A stretch of 64,000 nucleotides of DNA from Novosphingobium malaysiense (GCF_000802225.1 NZ_JTDI01000001.1:310001-374000), one strand, 5' to 3'; positions 24,873 to 34,261 are shown, counted from the stretch's first letter. Notes: a model not told the origin generated them from the letters alone. Program-made: numbers and translations.

Positions 24873-25682
24873 TCAGGATTCGAAGAAGGCGATGTAGCGC
24901 AGTTCCGCGCTGGCCCGCGGCACGGCGTGGGCTGGCGCGTGCGGGTTGCGGAAGGCGCCGTGCAGGCATCCGAACGGCACCGACGGATCGCTGTCCCACG
25001 CCTTGAACACGAGCGCATCGTCGGGTGTCAGGCCGGAGAACCAGTTCCAGCGCTGACCTGGATTGAAGACCGTCGTCACGTAAGGGACGCCTTCGGGCAT
25101 CATCGGCTCGACGGTCTTGCCTTCCACCCAGTCTGCCGGATCGATCGTGCGCTGGTCGCAGATCGCCAGCGGCATGTCGTGCGGCGGCGGCGTGAGTGCG
25201 CGCCAGACGTTGTAGATGCGCACGTGCGGATAGCGGGCTCGGGTATCTTCCGGCGCGGAGCGTTCGATGAACGGCAGGGCCGAAGTGCGGCTGTGGTCGA
25301 GATGGACGAATTCGGCCGCGGTGGGCTGCGCAGGATCGCCGGTATCGCGGATCAGCGCCATGTGCCCGTGAAAGGGCGCGATATGGGCAGCGCCCGTGCG
25401 TTCGTGAATGTATTCCATCGTCCGCGGACTGCCGATGGTCTCGACCCATTCGGGATTGCGCCAGTCGGCTCCAGAAAAAGCCAGTCGGTGCCACTCGAAG
25501 CCCTCGCGTTCGAGTGAGGGCGGCTCGGCCACGGACGAGCAGTCCCGCAAGGGGATACTCTGCGCCTTGAGCGGCTGCGTAATCAACGACTTGTCGAGAT
25601 TGCTCCAGATGCCACCCTCGTCGCGGCTGGCTGCGAAGTTGATTTGCGCCTGCGTATCGCCGAGCGTTTCCGCTGCCGTCAT
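24873..25682 (-). CDS. CmcJ/NvfI family oxidoreductase-like protein
   Basis: A 269-residue protein starting at MTAAETLG. The C-terminal half has the conserved blocks of this family: HLDHSRTSALPF, YPHVRIYNVWRALTPPPHDMPLAICDQRTI, RWNWFSGLTPDDALVFKAWDSD and a final PRASAELRYIAFFES. Fungal NvfI is a non-heme iron oxygenase, and CmcJ takes part in cephamycin hydroxylation/methylation, so an iron/2-oxoglutarate-type activity is possible. The bacterial substrate is unknown. The gene stands alone between DUF2892 and serS. Confidence 0.75.
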   Translation of the reverse strand: MTAAETLGDTQAQINFAASRDEGGIWSNLDKSLITQPLKAQSIPLRDCSSVAEPPSLEREGFEWHRLAFSGADWRNPEWVETIGSPRTMEYIHERTGAAHIAPFHGHMALIRDTGDPAQPTAAEFVHLDHSRTSALPFIERSAPEDTRARYPHVRIYNVWRALTPPPHDMPLAICDQRTIDPADWVEGKTVEPMMPEGVPYVTTVFNPGQRWNWFSGLTPDDALVFKAWDSDPSVPFGCLHGAFRNPHAPAHAVPRASAELRYIAFFES

Positions 25683-25788
25683 GATCGCTCTCCCATCGAT
25701 CGCTGGCCGCAAGTCTCACTCAAAACCCTGAAAAGCACAAGCGAGCCGACTTGCGACGGCCCTCTCAAGACGGCATAGGCGCGGGACC

Positions 25789-27069
25789 ATGCATGACATC
25801 CGCCAGATCCGCGAAAACCCGGAAAGCTTCGATGCGGGCCTCGCCCGCCGCGGGGTAGAACCCGCCGCCCAGACCATCCTCGCCATCGACGAGCAGCGCC
25901 GCTCGGTCGCCACGCGCATGCAGGAAGGCCAGAGCCGCCGCAACGAGGCCTCCAAGGCCATCGGCAAGGCCATGGGACAGGGCGACACCGAAACCGCCGA
26001 AGCGCTGAAGGCCGAAGTCGCCCAGCTCAAGGAAACGCTCCCGGCGCTCGAAGCCGAGGAAAAGGAGCTGACGGCGAAGCTGCAGGACGAACTGGCGCGC
26101 CTGCCCAATATCCCGGTCGATGAAGTGCCGGACGGCGAGGACGAGAGCGAGAACGTCGAAGTCAGCAAGTGGGGCACGCCCGGCACTTTCGCGTTCACGC
26201 CCAAGGAACACGCCGATCTCGGCCCTGCCCTCGGCCTCGATTTCGAGACCGGCGCGCTGATCTCGGGCGCGCGCTTCACGTTCCTCAAGGGCCAGATGGC
26301 GCGCCTGCACCGCGCGCTGGCGCAGTTCATGCTCGATACGCAGACGGCGACCAACGGCTACATGGAATGCAATGTGCCGCTGCTGGTGAAGGACGATGCG
26401 GTGTTCGGCACCGGCCAGCTTCCCAAGTTTTCCGAGGACCTGTTCCAGACCACCGACGGGCGCTGGATGATCCCCACCGCCGAAGTCAGCCTGACCAATG
26501 CCGTGCGCGAGCAGATCCTCGATCCCGAAGCGCTGCCGCTGCGCATGACCGCCCTCACCCCCTGCTTCCGCTCCGAAGCGGGCGCGGCGGGGCGCGATAC
26601 GCGCGGGTTCATCCGCCAGCACCAGTTCGAGAAGGTCGAACTCGTCACCGTCTGCAAGCCGGAGGAAAGCGAGGCCGAGCACGAGCGCATGGTGGTCGCC
26701 GCCGAAGGCATTCTGCAGGCGCTGGAACTGCCCTATCGCAAGGTGCTGCTCTGCGCCGGCGACATGGGCGCCACGGCGCGCAAGACCTTCGACCTCGAAG
26801 TCTGGCTGCCGGGCCAGAGCGCCTATCGCGAGATAAGCTCGATCTCGAACTGCGGCGACTATCAGGCCCGCCGCATGAACGCGCGCTTCAAGCCGGAAGG
26901 CTCTAAGAAGACCGAGTTCGTCCACACGCTCAATGGCTCCGGCCTTGCCGTGGGCCGCACGCTCGTGGCGGTGCTGGAGAACTACCAGCAGGAGGACGGC
27001 TCGGTCCTCGTACCCGAAGTGCTCAAGCCGTGGATGGGCGGGATCGAGAAGCTGGTGCCGCTCAGCTAA
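25789..27069 (+). CDS. serS: Seryl-tRNA synthetase
   Basis: A 426-residue class II aminoacyl-tRNA synthetase of normal length. The N-terminal coiled-coil arm (about residues 28-100) starts [22 protein letters not shown]. Motif 2 appears as [30 protein letters not shown], and motif 3 as [20 protein letters not shown]. It charges tRNA-Ser in the cytosol. It precedes surE, with a 29-bp inverted repeat in the gap. Confidence 0.97.
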   Translation: MHDIRQIRENPESFDAGLARRGVEPAAQTILAIDEQRRSVATRMQEGQSRRNEASKAIGKAMGQGDTETAEALKAEVAQLKETLPALEAEEKELTAKLQDELARLPNIPVDEVPDGEDESENVEVSKWGTPGTFAFTPKEHADLGPALGLDFETGALISGARFTFLKGQMARLHRALAQFMLDTQTATNGYMECNVPLLVKDDAVFGTGQLPKFSEDLFQTTDGRWMIPTAEVSLTNAVREQILDPEALPLRMTALTPCFRSEAGAAGRDTRGFIRQHQFEKVELVTVCKPEESEAEHERMVVAAEGILQALELPYRKVLLCAGDMGATARKTFDLEVWLPGQSAYREISSISNCGDYQARRMNARFKPEGSKKTEFVHTLNGSGLAVGRTLVAVLENYQQEDGSVLVPEVLKPWMGGIEKLVPLS

Positions 27070-27080
27070 CAAGCCCAGAA

Positions 27081-27153
27081 CCGTTCGTGTCGAGCGAAGT
27101 CGAGACACGCAAGACCGGCGCTATCGTGTCTCGACTTCGCTCGACACGAACGG
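27081..27153. repeat. 29-bp perfect inverted repeat (REP-like hairpin)
   Basis: Arms 27081-27109 and 27125-27153 are perfect reverse complements around a 15-base loop. The core GTGTCGAGCGAAGTCGAGAC is itself partly symmetric. It lies between serS and surE, where it may act as a transcription stop or mRNA stabiliser. Its form is that of a dispersed repeat, but no second copy occurs in this window. Confidence 0.75.
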
Positions 27154-27187
27154 CCCGGACAGATTTTTGAACGAGAGGCCACAACCA

Positions 27188-27952
27188 ATGCGCATCCTCC
27201 TCACCAACGACGACGGCATCAACGCACCGGGCCTCTACGTTCTGGAAAAGATCGCCGCGCAGCTTTCGGACGATATCTGGATCTGCGCGCCGAGCGAGGA
27301 ACAGTCGGGCGCAGGCCACTCGCTCACGCTCACCCGGCCGGTGCGGATGCGCCAGCATGCCGAGCGGCGCTTCTCGGTCAGCGGTACGCCGACCGACTCC
27401 GTGACGATGGCCCTGAAGAAGATCCTGCCCGGGCCGCCGGACCTGATCCTCTCGGGCGTCAATCGCGGGGCGAACCTGGGCGACGACGTCACGTATTCGG
27501 GGACCGTCTCTGCGGCATTCGAGGGCGCGCTGGCGGGCATTCGCGCGGTGGCCCTCAGCCAGGTCTATTCGAAGGAAGGCGTCGGCAACGACGTGGATTT
27601 CTCCGCAGCCGAACAATGGGGTGCAAAGGTGCTCAGACCGCTGCTCGATGCGCCCTTCGCGCCGCGTACGCTTATCAATGTCAATTTTCCGCCTGTGGCC
27701 GGAGATCAAGTCGCGGGCATTCGCGTGGTCCGCCAGGGGTTCCACGATTATGCACGCGGATCGGTTGTGGAAGGAACAGATCCGCGCGGTTTCCCCTATT
27801 ACTGGTTCGGGTTACATGGCATAGAACACACTTTAGGAAGCGATACAGATCTTGAAGCGATTGCCGGGGCCTTTGTTTCTGTGACACCGCTGCAGATTGA
27901 CTTGACTCACCAGGACTCGCTTGACCCGTTGACGGAGATTTATCGGACATGA
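27188..27952 (+). CDS. surE: 5'/3'-nucleotidase SurE
   Basis: A 254-residue survival protein. MRILLTNDDGINAPG carries the Asp-Asp metal ligands at residues 8-9; the conserved APSEEQSGAGHSLT and SGVNRGANLGDDVTYSGTVSAAFEG follow. SurE removes phosphate from nucleoside monophosphates and short polyphosphates. Its stop overlaps the next start by ATGA, so it is coupled to the NlpD-like gene, an arrangement that recalls surE-pcm-nlpD of enterobacteria, here without pcm. Confidence 0.96.
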   Translation: MRILLTNDDGINAPGLYVLEKIAAQLSDDIWICAPSEEQSGAGHSLTLTRPVRMRQHAERRFSVSGTPTDSVTMALKKILPGPPDLILSGVNRGANLGDDVTYSGTVSAAFEGALAGIRAVALSQVYSKEGVGNDVDFSAAEQWGAKVLRPLLDAPFAPRTLINVNFPPVAGDQVAGIRVVRQGFHDYARGSVVEGTDPRGFPYYWFGLHGIEHTLGSDTDLEAIAGAFVSVTPLQIDLTHQDSLDPLTEIYRT

Positions 27953-29388
27953 GAGGCGCGCGTCTTCTCGCCGGAGTGGCTCTTGCTCTGGTGCCTGTAA
28001 CCATGGCGACATCGGCACTGGCACTCTCTCCGGCAGAAGAAGCTGTCCACGTGGTGGAATCCGGCGAAACCCTCAACGGCATCGCTAACCGCGCCGGCGT
28101 TTCGGCCGAGGCGATCGCCAAGGCCAATGGACTGGAGCCGCCCTATGTCGTTCGGATCGGTGAAAAGCTCGCCATCCCGCGAGACAATGTCGGCTCGGAA
28201 AGCCGCGCCCGGGCATCGGCGACAGCCGGGGTCCACGTCGTCGCACCCGGAGAAACCCTGAACGGTATTGCCAATCGGGCGGGAGTGTCGTCTGCCGCGC
28301 TTGCCGAAGCAAATGGTCTCAAGCCGCCCTTCCCGCTCCGCGTCGGACAGAAGCTGACACTTCCCGGGCAGGCGGCACCCGTCACCACCCCTACGGCAAG
28401 CAGACAGGACAGGGCAGGCTTTCACATCGTCGAGCCGGGCGAGACGCTGAGCGGCATCGCCAACCGTACAGGCGTGGCTTCCGCCACGCTGGCCGAAGCC
28501 AACGGCATCGAGCCGCCATACATCATCAGGGCTGGGCAGAAGCTCGCCATTCCGGGCGAGAATGCGCCGCGGACGGCCTCGCGCGTCATTGAGACACGGC
28601 AGCCCGCAGCGACGGCCGCTAGCGGCTCCCCGGAAACCGAAAGCGTCCATGTCGTCGAAGCGGGCGAGACGCTCGGCGGTATTGCCGCGCGCGCCAAGGT
28701 GCCCCGCGTCCTGATTGCAGAGGCAAACGGACTGCAACCGCCCTTCATTGTCAGGGTCGGCCAGAAGCTGCAGATCCCGCGCACCCGGCGTTACACGGTC
28801 GCCAGCGGCGACACCGGCTTCTCGATTGCGATGAAATACGGGATGCCGTGGGAACAGATCGCGCTTGCCAACGGCATGGAGGCAGACGCGCCGGTGAAGG
28901 CGGGGCAGGACCTGCTGATTCCCACGTTGCTCAACCCACCCCAGACGGGCGCCTCCAAGTTCAATCCCTCGCCGGTTCCGAAAGCTGCCCAGGCCCCCGC
29001 CCCTGCGAAGATGCCACGTTTCGGCTGGCCGGTCAGCGGACCGATCCGGCGCGGCTATGCCACGGGCAGCGACTATCACGACGGGCTGGACATCCAGGCG
29101 GCGAAGGGCACCATGGTCCGTGCCGCCGCCACCGGCACGGTTAAGTTCGCCGGCAAGGAAAAGGAACAGTTCGGCAACCTCGTCGTGATCGATCATGGCG
29201 ACGGCTGGTACACCGCCTATGGCTTCCTCAGCCGGATCACCGTGAAGGAAGGCGCCAAGGTTGCCGCCGGCGAGCGGATCGGCCTGGTCGGCGACACCGG
29301 GCTTGCCAAGGGTAACGAACTGCATTTCGAAGTGCGCCAGGACGGCAAGCCCGTCGATCCGCTGGACGAGTTGCCCAAGGCCCCCTAG
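27949..29388 (+). CDS. NlpD-like protein: five LysM domains and a degenerate LytM (M23) domain
   Basis: A 479-residue exported protein with a signal peptide (cleavage near ALALS) and no lipobox. Five LysM modules of about 45 residues (starting at VHVVESG, VHVVAPG, FHIVEPG, VHVVEAG, RYTVASG) bind peptidoglycan. In the C-terminal M23 domain His377 and Asp381 (YHDGLD) and His459 (LHFEV) remain, but the first His of the HxH pair is Glu457 and the YxHL His is Phe426. It is thus probably not a peptidase but an activator of amidases in cell division, like NlpD and EnvC. Confidence 0.88.
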   Translation: MRGARLLAGVALALVPVTMATSALALSPAEEAVHVVESGETLNGIANRAGVSAEAIAKANGLEPPYVVRIGEKLAIPRDNVGSESRARASATAGVHVVAPGETLNGIANRAGVSSAALAEANGLKPPFPLRVGQKLTLPGQAAPVTTPTASRQDRAGFHIVEPGETLSGIANRTGVASATLAEANGIEPPYIIRAGQKLAIPGENAPRTASRVIETRQPAATAASGSPETESVHVVEAGETLGGIAARAKVPRVLIAEANGLQPPFIVRVGQKLQIPRTRRYTVASGDTGFSIAMKYGMPWEQIALANGMEADAPVKAGQDLLIPTLLNPPQTGASKFNPSPVPKAAQAPAPAKMPRFGWPVSGPIRRGYATGSDYHDGLDIQAAKGTMVRAAATGTVKFAGKEKEQFGNLVVIDHGDGWYTAYGFLSRITVKEGAKVAAGERIGLVGDTGLAKGNELHFEVRQDGKPVDPLDELPKAP

Positions 29389-29398
29389 GTCTTTCCCG

Positions 29399-30433
29399 AT
29401 GTCGAGAAAGCGGCCACCGCCTTCCCTTTTCAAGCCGCTGCGCCGCGCTCTTTCGGTGCCCGTGTGGGCCGATGTGGCGCTCCGCCTGGGTGCGGCTCTC
29501 GCGCTCGTATTCATCGTCGTCATGGTCCACTGGATGGACCGGGACGGGCTCAACGACACTCACGACGGCGTCGTCAGCTTCCTCGACGTCGTCTATTTCA
29601 CGATGATCTCGATCACCACCACGGGCTTCGGCGATATCGCGCCGGTCAGCGACCAGTCGCGGCTCGTCGAGGCGGTTATCGTCACGCCGATCCGACTGGC
29701 GGTGATCTACCTTTTCGTCGGCACCGCCTACAACTTCATCATCAAGCGCAGTTGGGAGACCTGGCGAATGAAGCGTATCCAGGAACACCTCTCGGATCAC
29801 ATCGTGGTCCTCGGCTATGGCGTCAGCGGCTCCGAATCGGTCGCCGAACTCATTGCACGGGGAACCGATCCGTCGTGCATCGTGGTGATCGACCCCAGCC
29901 CCCAGCGCCTTGCCCTTGCCGAGCAGGCGGGGTGCAACGTCATGGAGGGCGACGCCACGCGCGATGACACGCTGCAGGCAGTGCGGATCCAGGCCGCGCG
30001 CACCGTGCTCGTATCGGCAGGCCGCGACGACACCACGATCCTCATCATTCTGACCGCCCGCCATGTCGCTCCAAACGTACCCATTACCGCGGTGGTGCGC
30101 GCGGACGACAACGAGTTGCTGGCGCGGCAGGCCGGGGCGAACAACGTCATCAATCCAGTGCGCTTTACCGGGCTGCTGCTCGCCGGTTCGGCAGAAGGGC
30201 AGCATATTTCCGAATACCTGGCCGACCTCGCCTCCGTGACGGGGCGCGTTCAGCTCATCGAGCGCAACGTCCTGCCGGAAGAGGTGGGAAGGCCTCTCGA
30301 ACAGATCGGCACGGGAAAGGGGCTTAGGATATATCGCAGCGGCCGCGAGATCGGCTTCTGGGAGCCGGACGCACACGTGTTGCAGGAAGGCGACGTGATC
30401 GTGGAGATCGCCGCCAGCCTTCCGTCAGGCTAG
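29399..30433 (+). CDS. Potassium channel with RCK (TrkA-N/TrkA-C) domains
   Basis: A 344-residue protein starting at MSRKRPPP. Two transmembrane helices (about residues 23-45 and 92-112) flank a pore loop with selectivity filter TTTGFGDIAP. A Rossmann-type RCK domain begins HIVVLGYGVSGSESV and has the acidic IDPSPQRL; a TrkA-C-like part covers about residues 265-340. It should form a tetrameric ligand-gated K+ channel in the inner membrane. The filter reads GFGD, a form seen in many bacterial channels. Its last nine bases overlap the convergent DUF1761 gene. Confidence 0.9.
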   Translation: MSRKRPPPSLFKPLRRALSVPVWADVALRLGAALALVFIVVMVHWMDRDGLNDTHDGVVSFLDVVYFTMISITTTGFGDIAPVSDQSRLVEAVIVTPIRLAVIYLFVGTAYNFIIKRSWETWRMKRIQEHLSDHIVVLGYGVSGSESVAELIARGTDPSCIVVIDPSPQRLALAEQAGCNVMEGDATRDDTLQAVRIQAARTVLVSAGRDDTTILIILTARHVAPNVPITAVVRADDNELLARQAGANNVINPVRFTGLLLAGSAEGQHISEYLADLASVTGRVQLIERNVLPEEVGRPLEQIGTGKGLRIYRSGREIGFWEPDAHVLQEGDVIVEIAASLPSG

Positions 30434-30817
30434 GGCCCAGAACACGAGGCCCATCGCAAGATAGGCGACGAGCCAGAACGCACAATCGATAATCCGCCGC
30501 ATCGGCTCGGTGCGGTTGCGCAAGTGCGTAAGCCAGACCGCCGGGATCACGAAGGCAATGGCGATGCCCCCGGTCTGCATGAAATAGAGCCAGGGTTTGA
30601 CAGCCAGCGTCTCGGCACCGATCCGCGCAAAATTGTGGCCCAGCATGATTGCGCTCAACAGGAACACCGCGCCGACCAGGGCGTAGTTCCCACCCCGCTC
30701 CGAATTGCCGGGAAGCAACTGCCGTCCAGTCCGGAAGAGTGGCCCGTTCCATACCAGTCCGACCGCCAGAGCGAGTGCCGCGGCCAGGAATACGGCCAGC
30801 CAGTTTACAGGACCCAT
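30425..30817 (-). CDS. DUF1761 family membrane protein
   Basis: A 130-residue protein with four hydrophobic segments. [28 protein letters not shown] matches the start of DUF1761 (NWLAV then a WYGPLF-like turn). The family is widespread and has no established role. The start codon is convergent with the K+ channel gene at its 3' end and divergent from rimO at its 5' end. Confidence 0.75.
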   Translation of the reverse strand: MGPVNWLAVFLAAALALAVGLVWNGPLFRTGRQLLPGNSERGGNYALVGAVFLLSAIMLGHNFARIGAETLAVKPWLYFMQTGGIAIAFVIPAVWLTHLRNRTEPMRRIIDCAFWLVAYLAMGLVFWALA

Positions 30818-30986
30818 TGCTTCTCCCCTTTATGTCTCTTCCTGTTGCGCGGCCCCACGGGGCTTGTCCAATGCCGACGGCAGCGCTTGCGCATGCTCTC
30901 GACGACGCTGCTTTTCGTGGTCGATGCGCTCTGTTCGCGTTTTTCGTGACTCTCGAGCTCTTTCAGCGTATCGGGCGCGCCATCCC

Positions 30987-32369
30987 ATGGCCATAGAAAT
31001 TCCCTCCCCGCCCAAGGTCGGCATGGTCAGCCTCGGCTGCCCCAAGGCGCTTGTCGACTCCGAACGCATCCTCACCCGCCTGCGTGCGGACGGCTACAGC
31101 ATGAGCCCGGACTATGCCGGCGCCGATGTCGTGCTCGTCAATACCTGCGGCTTTCTCGATTCCGCCAAGGAAGAAAGCCTTGCCGCCATCGGCGAAGCGA
31201 TGGCCGAGAACGGCCGCGTCATCGTGACCGGCTGCATGGGCAACGAAGCCGACGCGATCCGCGCCAAGTTTCCGCAGGTCCTCGCCGTCACCGGTGCCCA
31301 CCAGTACGAAGCCGTCGTGGAAGCCGTGCATGATGCCGCTCCGCCAGACCTCAGCCCCTACGTGGATCTGATTCCACAGGCCTACGATGAAGCCGGGGTG
31401 AAGCTGACTCCGCGTCACTACAGCTATCTGAAGATTTCGGAGGGATGCAACCACGCATGCTCGTTCTGCATAATCCCATCGCTACGCGGAAAGCTGGCGA
31501 GCCGCCGGATCGACGCCGTCCTGCGCGAGGCGGAAAAGCTGGTTCAGGCAGGCACCCGCGAACTGCTCGTTATCAGCCAGGACACCTCGGCCTACGGCGT
31601 CGACGTGAAGCACGAGGAGCGCATGTGGAAGGATCATCCGGTCCGCACCCACATGACCGATCTGGCGCGCGAACTCGGCCAGTTGACCGATGCGCAGGGC
31701 CGCCGCCCTTGGGTGCGGCTGCACTACGTCTACCCCTACCCGCATGTCGATGCGGTGATCCCGCTGATGGCCGAAGGGCTGCTGACGCCGTACCTGGATA
31801 TTCCCTTCCAGCACGCCGCGCCATCGGTGCTGAAGTCCATGAAGCGACCGGCCAACGAAGCCAAGGTGCTCGAGCGGCTCCGCAATTGGCGCGAGATCTG
31901 CCCCGATATTGCCATCCGGTCCAGCTTCGTGGTCGGCTTTCCCGGCGAGACCGAAGCGGACTTCCAGTATCTGCTCGACTGGCTGGACGAAGCGCAACTC
32001 GATCGCGTCGGAGCATTCCGCTTCGAACCGGTCGACGGTGCCGCCGCCAATGATCTGCCAGGTGCCGTACCGGAAGAGATCAAGGAAGAGCGCTACGCCC
32101 GGATCATGGAAAGGACCGCCGCGATCAGCGCCGCGAAGCTGGCTGCGAAAGTTGGCCGCACTCTGCCCGTAATCATCGACGAAGTCGGCGAACCGGACGA
32201 GGAAGGCGACATCGGCGCAACCGGCCGCTCACAGGCGGATGCTCCGGAAATCGACGGAAACGTCTTTCTTCGGGAGGTCGGTGGCGATCTGCAAGTCGGT
32301 GATATTGTTGATGTTATCATCGAAGACGCGGACGAGCACGACCTCTTCGGCGTAATCTCGGCGCGGTAG
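30987..32369 (+). CDS. rimO: Ribosomal protein uS12 methylthiotransferase RimO
   Basis: A 460-residue radical-SAM enzyme that methylthiolates Asp88 of ribosomal protein S12. The start MAIEIPSP is chosen because [16 protein letters not shown] follows at the usual distance. The N-terminal UPF0004 cysteines are in LGCPK, NTCGF and TGCMG; the radical-SAM triad is CNHACSFC. The C-terminal TRAM domain (about residues 390-460) ends DLFGVISAR. The downstream gap carries the tandem small RNA genes. Confidence 0.96.
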   Translation: MAIEIPSPPKVGMVSLGCPKALVDSERILTRLRADGYSMSPDYAGADVVLVNTCGFLDSAKEESLAAIGEAMAENGRVIVTGCMGNEADAIRAKFPQVLAVTGAHQYEAVVEAVHDAAPPDLSPYVDLIPQAYDEAGVKLTPRHYSYLKISEGCNHACSFCIIPSLRGKLASRRIDAVLREAEKLVQAGTRELLVISQDTSAYGVDVKHEERMWKDHPVRTHMTDLARELGQLTDAQGRRPWVRLHYVYPYPHVDAVIPLMAEGLLTPYLDIPFQHAAPSVLKSMKRPANEAKVLERLRNWREICPDIAIRSSFVVGFPGETEADFQYLLDWLDEAQLDRVGAFRFEPVDGAAANDLPGAVPEEIKEERYARIMERTAAISAAKLAAKVGRTLPVIIDEVGEPDEEGDIGATGRSQADAPEIDGNVFLREVGGDLQVGDIVDVIIEDADEHDLFGVISAR

Positions 32370-32393
32370 TCGCTATCGGAGCTACGATATATA

Positions 32394-32458
32394 GTTGCAA
32401 ATCATGCAACTGCAGCAAAGGTTTTCTCATTTGCGCGAACCGGAGCCCATGAGCATAT
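32394..32458 (+). promoter_or_regulatory. Promoter and upstream dyad of small RNA copy 1
   Basis: A dyad GTTGCA-N5-TGCAAC (32394-32410) is followed, 20 bases later, by a -35-like TTGCGC (32431-32436), a 16-base spacer and a -10-like GCATAT (32453-32458). Copy 2 has exactly the same spacings although the sequence between them differs. The dyad fits the T-N11-A form bound by LysR-type regulators. Confidence 0.6.
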
Positions 32459-32463
32459 CGGAA

Positions 32464-32530
32464 GGGCCTTTCAGGCATCCTCTCCCAAAAAACTTCCATA
32501 GGGCTGGTCCTCGGACCGGCCCTTTTTTTT
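32464..32530 (+). ncRNA. Small RNA copy 1 (alpha-r14/SuhB-MmgR-like)
   Basis: About 67 bases from the predicted start. A short 5' hairpin (GCCT-TTC-AGGC) is followed by a single-stranded, pyrimidine-rich segment with CCTCTCCC and CTTCC, both able to pair with Shine-Dalgarno sequences. A strong terminator stem (32501-32522, CTCG loop) with eight T ends it. The copy at 32647 is nearly identical. Size, layout and CU-rich loop recall the alphaproteobacterial SuhB/MmgR family, but that assignment is from memory of the family's form only. Confidence 0.6.
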
Positions 32531-32576
32531 CGTCATGCCGCTGGCGACACAGGGCCAGGTGTTCGTGCGCTTCAAA

Positions 32577-32641
32577 GTTGCACGTTTTGCAACTTGTTTG
32601 AACCTTTTCGCATTTGCAGCATGGGTGGCGATCGAGCATAA
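32577..32641 (+). promoter_or_regulatory. Promoter and upstream dyad of small RNA copy 2
   Basis: Dyad GTTGCA-N5-TGCAAC (32577-32593), -35-like TTGCAG (32614-32619), 16-base spacer and -10-like GCATAA (32636-32641). From dyad to -35 is 37 bases in both copies, and from -10 to the conserved transcribed part is 11 in both, while intervening bases differ. Confidence 0.6.
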
Positions 32642-32646
32642 GGATC

Positions 32647-32714
32647 GGGCCTTTCAGGCATCCTCTCCCAAAAAACTTCCATGGGCTGGTCCTCGGACCG
32701 GCCCTTTCTTTTTT
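32647..32714 (+). ncRNA. Small RNA copy 2 (alpha-r14/SuhB-MmgR-like)
   Basis: This repeats copy 1 from the 5' hairpin to the terminator (stem 32683-32704) with one base fewer before the terminator and an interrupted T-run. The CU-rich segment with CCTCTCCC is unchanged. Separate promoters for the two copies suggest two independently expressed sibling RNAs. The next coding region starts very soon after. Confidence 0.6.
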
Positions 32715-32749
32715 CATGCTTTGCCGGGAGCCTGCGCTATGACGCCTGT

Positions 32750-34252
32750 GTGCAAAGTCAGGACGAGCCTCCTCTAGACCTCCTTATCATCGGGGCCGGC
32801 ATTTCCGGCATCGGCATGGCCGCGCATCTCGTTCGCCGATTGCCGGGAAAGCGGTTCGCCATTCTTGAACGTCGCGAACGGCTTGGCGGCACCTGGGACC
32901 TGTTCCGATACCCGGGTGTCCGGTCTGACAGCGACATGTACACGCTGGGCTTCGAGTTCGCGCCTTGGACCGGAGACCGTGCTGTCGCCAGAGGCGAGGA
33001 GATCCTGAGCTATCTACATGACGTCGCGCGCGATCACGGAGTGCTCGATGCGATCCGCTATCGCCGCACGGTTCGCCGTGCCGATTGGGACAGTACCTCC
33101 CGGCTGTGGACGGTCCGAGCGGACACCCCGGACGGACCGCAAGACTATCGTGCCCGCTTCGTCTTTGCCGGCTCGGGGTACTACGACTACGACACTCCGC
33201 ATGACCCGGCGATCCCTGGAATCGCCCAGTTCCGCGGCGAGATGCTGCATCCGCAATTCTGGCCGCAGGACTTCGATCCCTCCGGAAAGCGCATTGCAGT
33301 CGTCGGCTCGGGAGCTACCGCGGTCACCCTCGTGCCCGCCCTCGCGGAGGCCGGCGCGCGGGTCACGATGGTCCAGCGCACGCCGAGTTGGTATTATGCC
33401 GAACCGGGCCGTGACCGGCTGGCTCTGCTCCTACGCCGATTCCTGCCGTCGCGTTGGGCCTACGCCCTGATCAGGCTGCGCAACAACCTTCTGCAATACT
33501 GGCTCTTCAGGCAATCGCGCCGCAATCCGCAGGATGTATCGCAGTATCTGCTGAATCGCGTGAAGAAGGAGATGGGACCGAAGTTTGCCGACCGGGACTT
33601 CGCGCCACCCTATGGCCCATGGGAACAGCGCCTTTGCTTCGTGCCCGATGGCGACCTTTTCACTGCCCTTCGTGAAGGCCATGCCCGCATCGTCACCGGT
33701 ACCATCGACAGTGTCACCGACGGCGGTCTGCACATGGACGACGGGGAATTCGTCGAGGCCGATGTCATCGTGACGGCAACCGGTCTGAAGCTGGCCACGC
33801 TGGGCAAGATGACGGTTTCGCTGGACGGTACGCCGGTCGATTTCAGCCAGCACTGGTATTATCGCAACTGCATGTTTTCGAACGTGCCGAACTTCGCGGC
33901 GCTGTTCGGTTACCTCAACGCCGCCTGGACGGCCCGCGTCGATACCGTGGCGACATGGTTGTGCCGGTTGCTGGCCCAGATGGACACCTGGGACGCAGAC
34001 ACCGTCACGCCTCACCTTCCGGCGGATCACGGGCTGACGGAGGCGGATCCGCTCGACGGCTTCAGTTCCGGCTACCTCAATCGCGGACGCGGCCTTATCC
34101 CAAAAAGCGCCGCCGACGGCCCATGGCGGCTGAGCCATGATTGGCTGGGGGATCGCCGGGCCCTCAGGGAGGCCCCGATCGATGACGGAAACCTGCGTTT
34201 TGGCAGGACACCCCGTCGCGAACCTCTGGCCCCGGCGGCGCAATTGCCCTAG
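32750..34252 (+). CDS. Flavin-containing / Baeyer-Villiger-type monooxygenase
   Basis: A 500-residue FAD enzyme. IIGAGISGIGMA near the N-terminus is the FAD site; FRGEMLHPQFWPQ matches the FxGxxxHxxxW fingerprint of FMO/BVMO enzymes; VVGSGATAVTLVP is the NADP site. Such enzymes insert oxygen into ketones or heteroatoms using NADPH. The frame is open from 32681, but that part is the small RNA terminator; a GTG at 32750 is the only usable in-frame start downstream of it. No clear ribosome binding site precedes it, so the exact start is uncertain. Confidence 0.85.
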   Translation: MQSQDEPPLDLLIIGAGISGIGMAAHLVRRLPGKRFAILERRERLGGTWDLFRYPGVRSDSDMYTLGFEFAPWTGDRAVARGEEILSYLHDVARDHGVLDAIRYRRTVRRADWDSTSRLWTVRADTPDGPQDYRARFVFAGSGYYDYDTPHDPAIPGIAQFRGEMLHPQFWPQDFDPSGKRIAVVGSGATAVTLVPALAEAGARVTMVQRTPSWYYAEPGRDRLALLLRRFLPSRWAYALIRLRNNLLQYWLFRQSRRNPQDVSQYLLNRVKKEMGPKFADRDFAPPYGPWEQRLCFVPDGDLFTALREGHARIVTGTIDSVTDGGLHMDDGEFVEADVIVTATGLKLATLGKMTVSLDGTPVDFSQHWYYRNCMFSNVPNFAALFGYLNAAWTARVDTVATWLCRLLAQMDTWDADTVTPHLPADHGLTEADPLDGFSSGYLNRGRGLIPKSAADGPWRLSHDWLGDRRALREAPIDDGNLRFGRTPRREPLAPAAQLP

Positions 34253-34261
34253 CGAGTCGCC

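Noticed and set aside
28085..28784. Repeated DNA blocks within the NlpD-like gene as a possible repeat array
   Set aside because: They are fully explained by the tandem LysM domains in the protein.
32681..32749. Upstream ATG for the flavin monooxygenase at 32681
   Set aside because: That ATG lies inside the second small RNA and its terminator; translation from there is unlikely.
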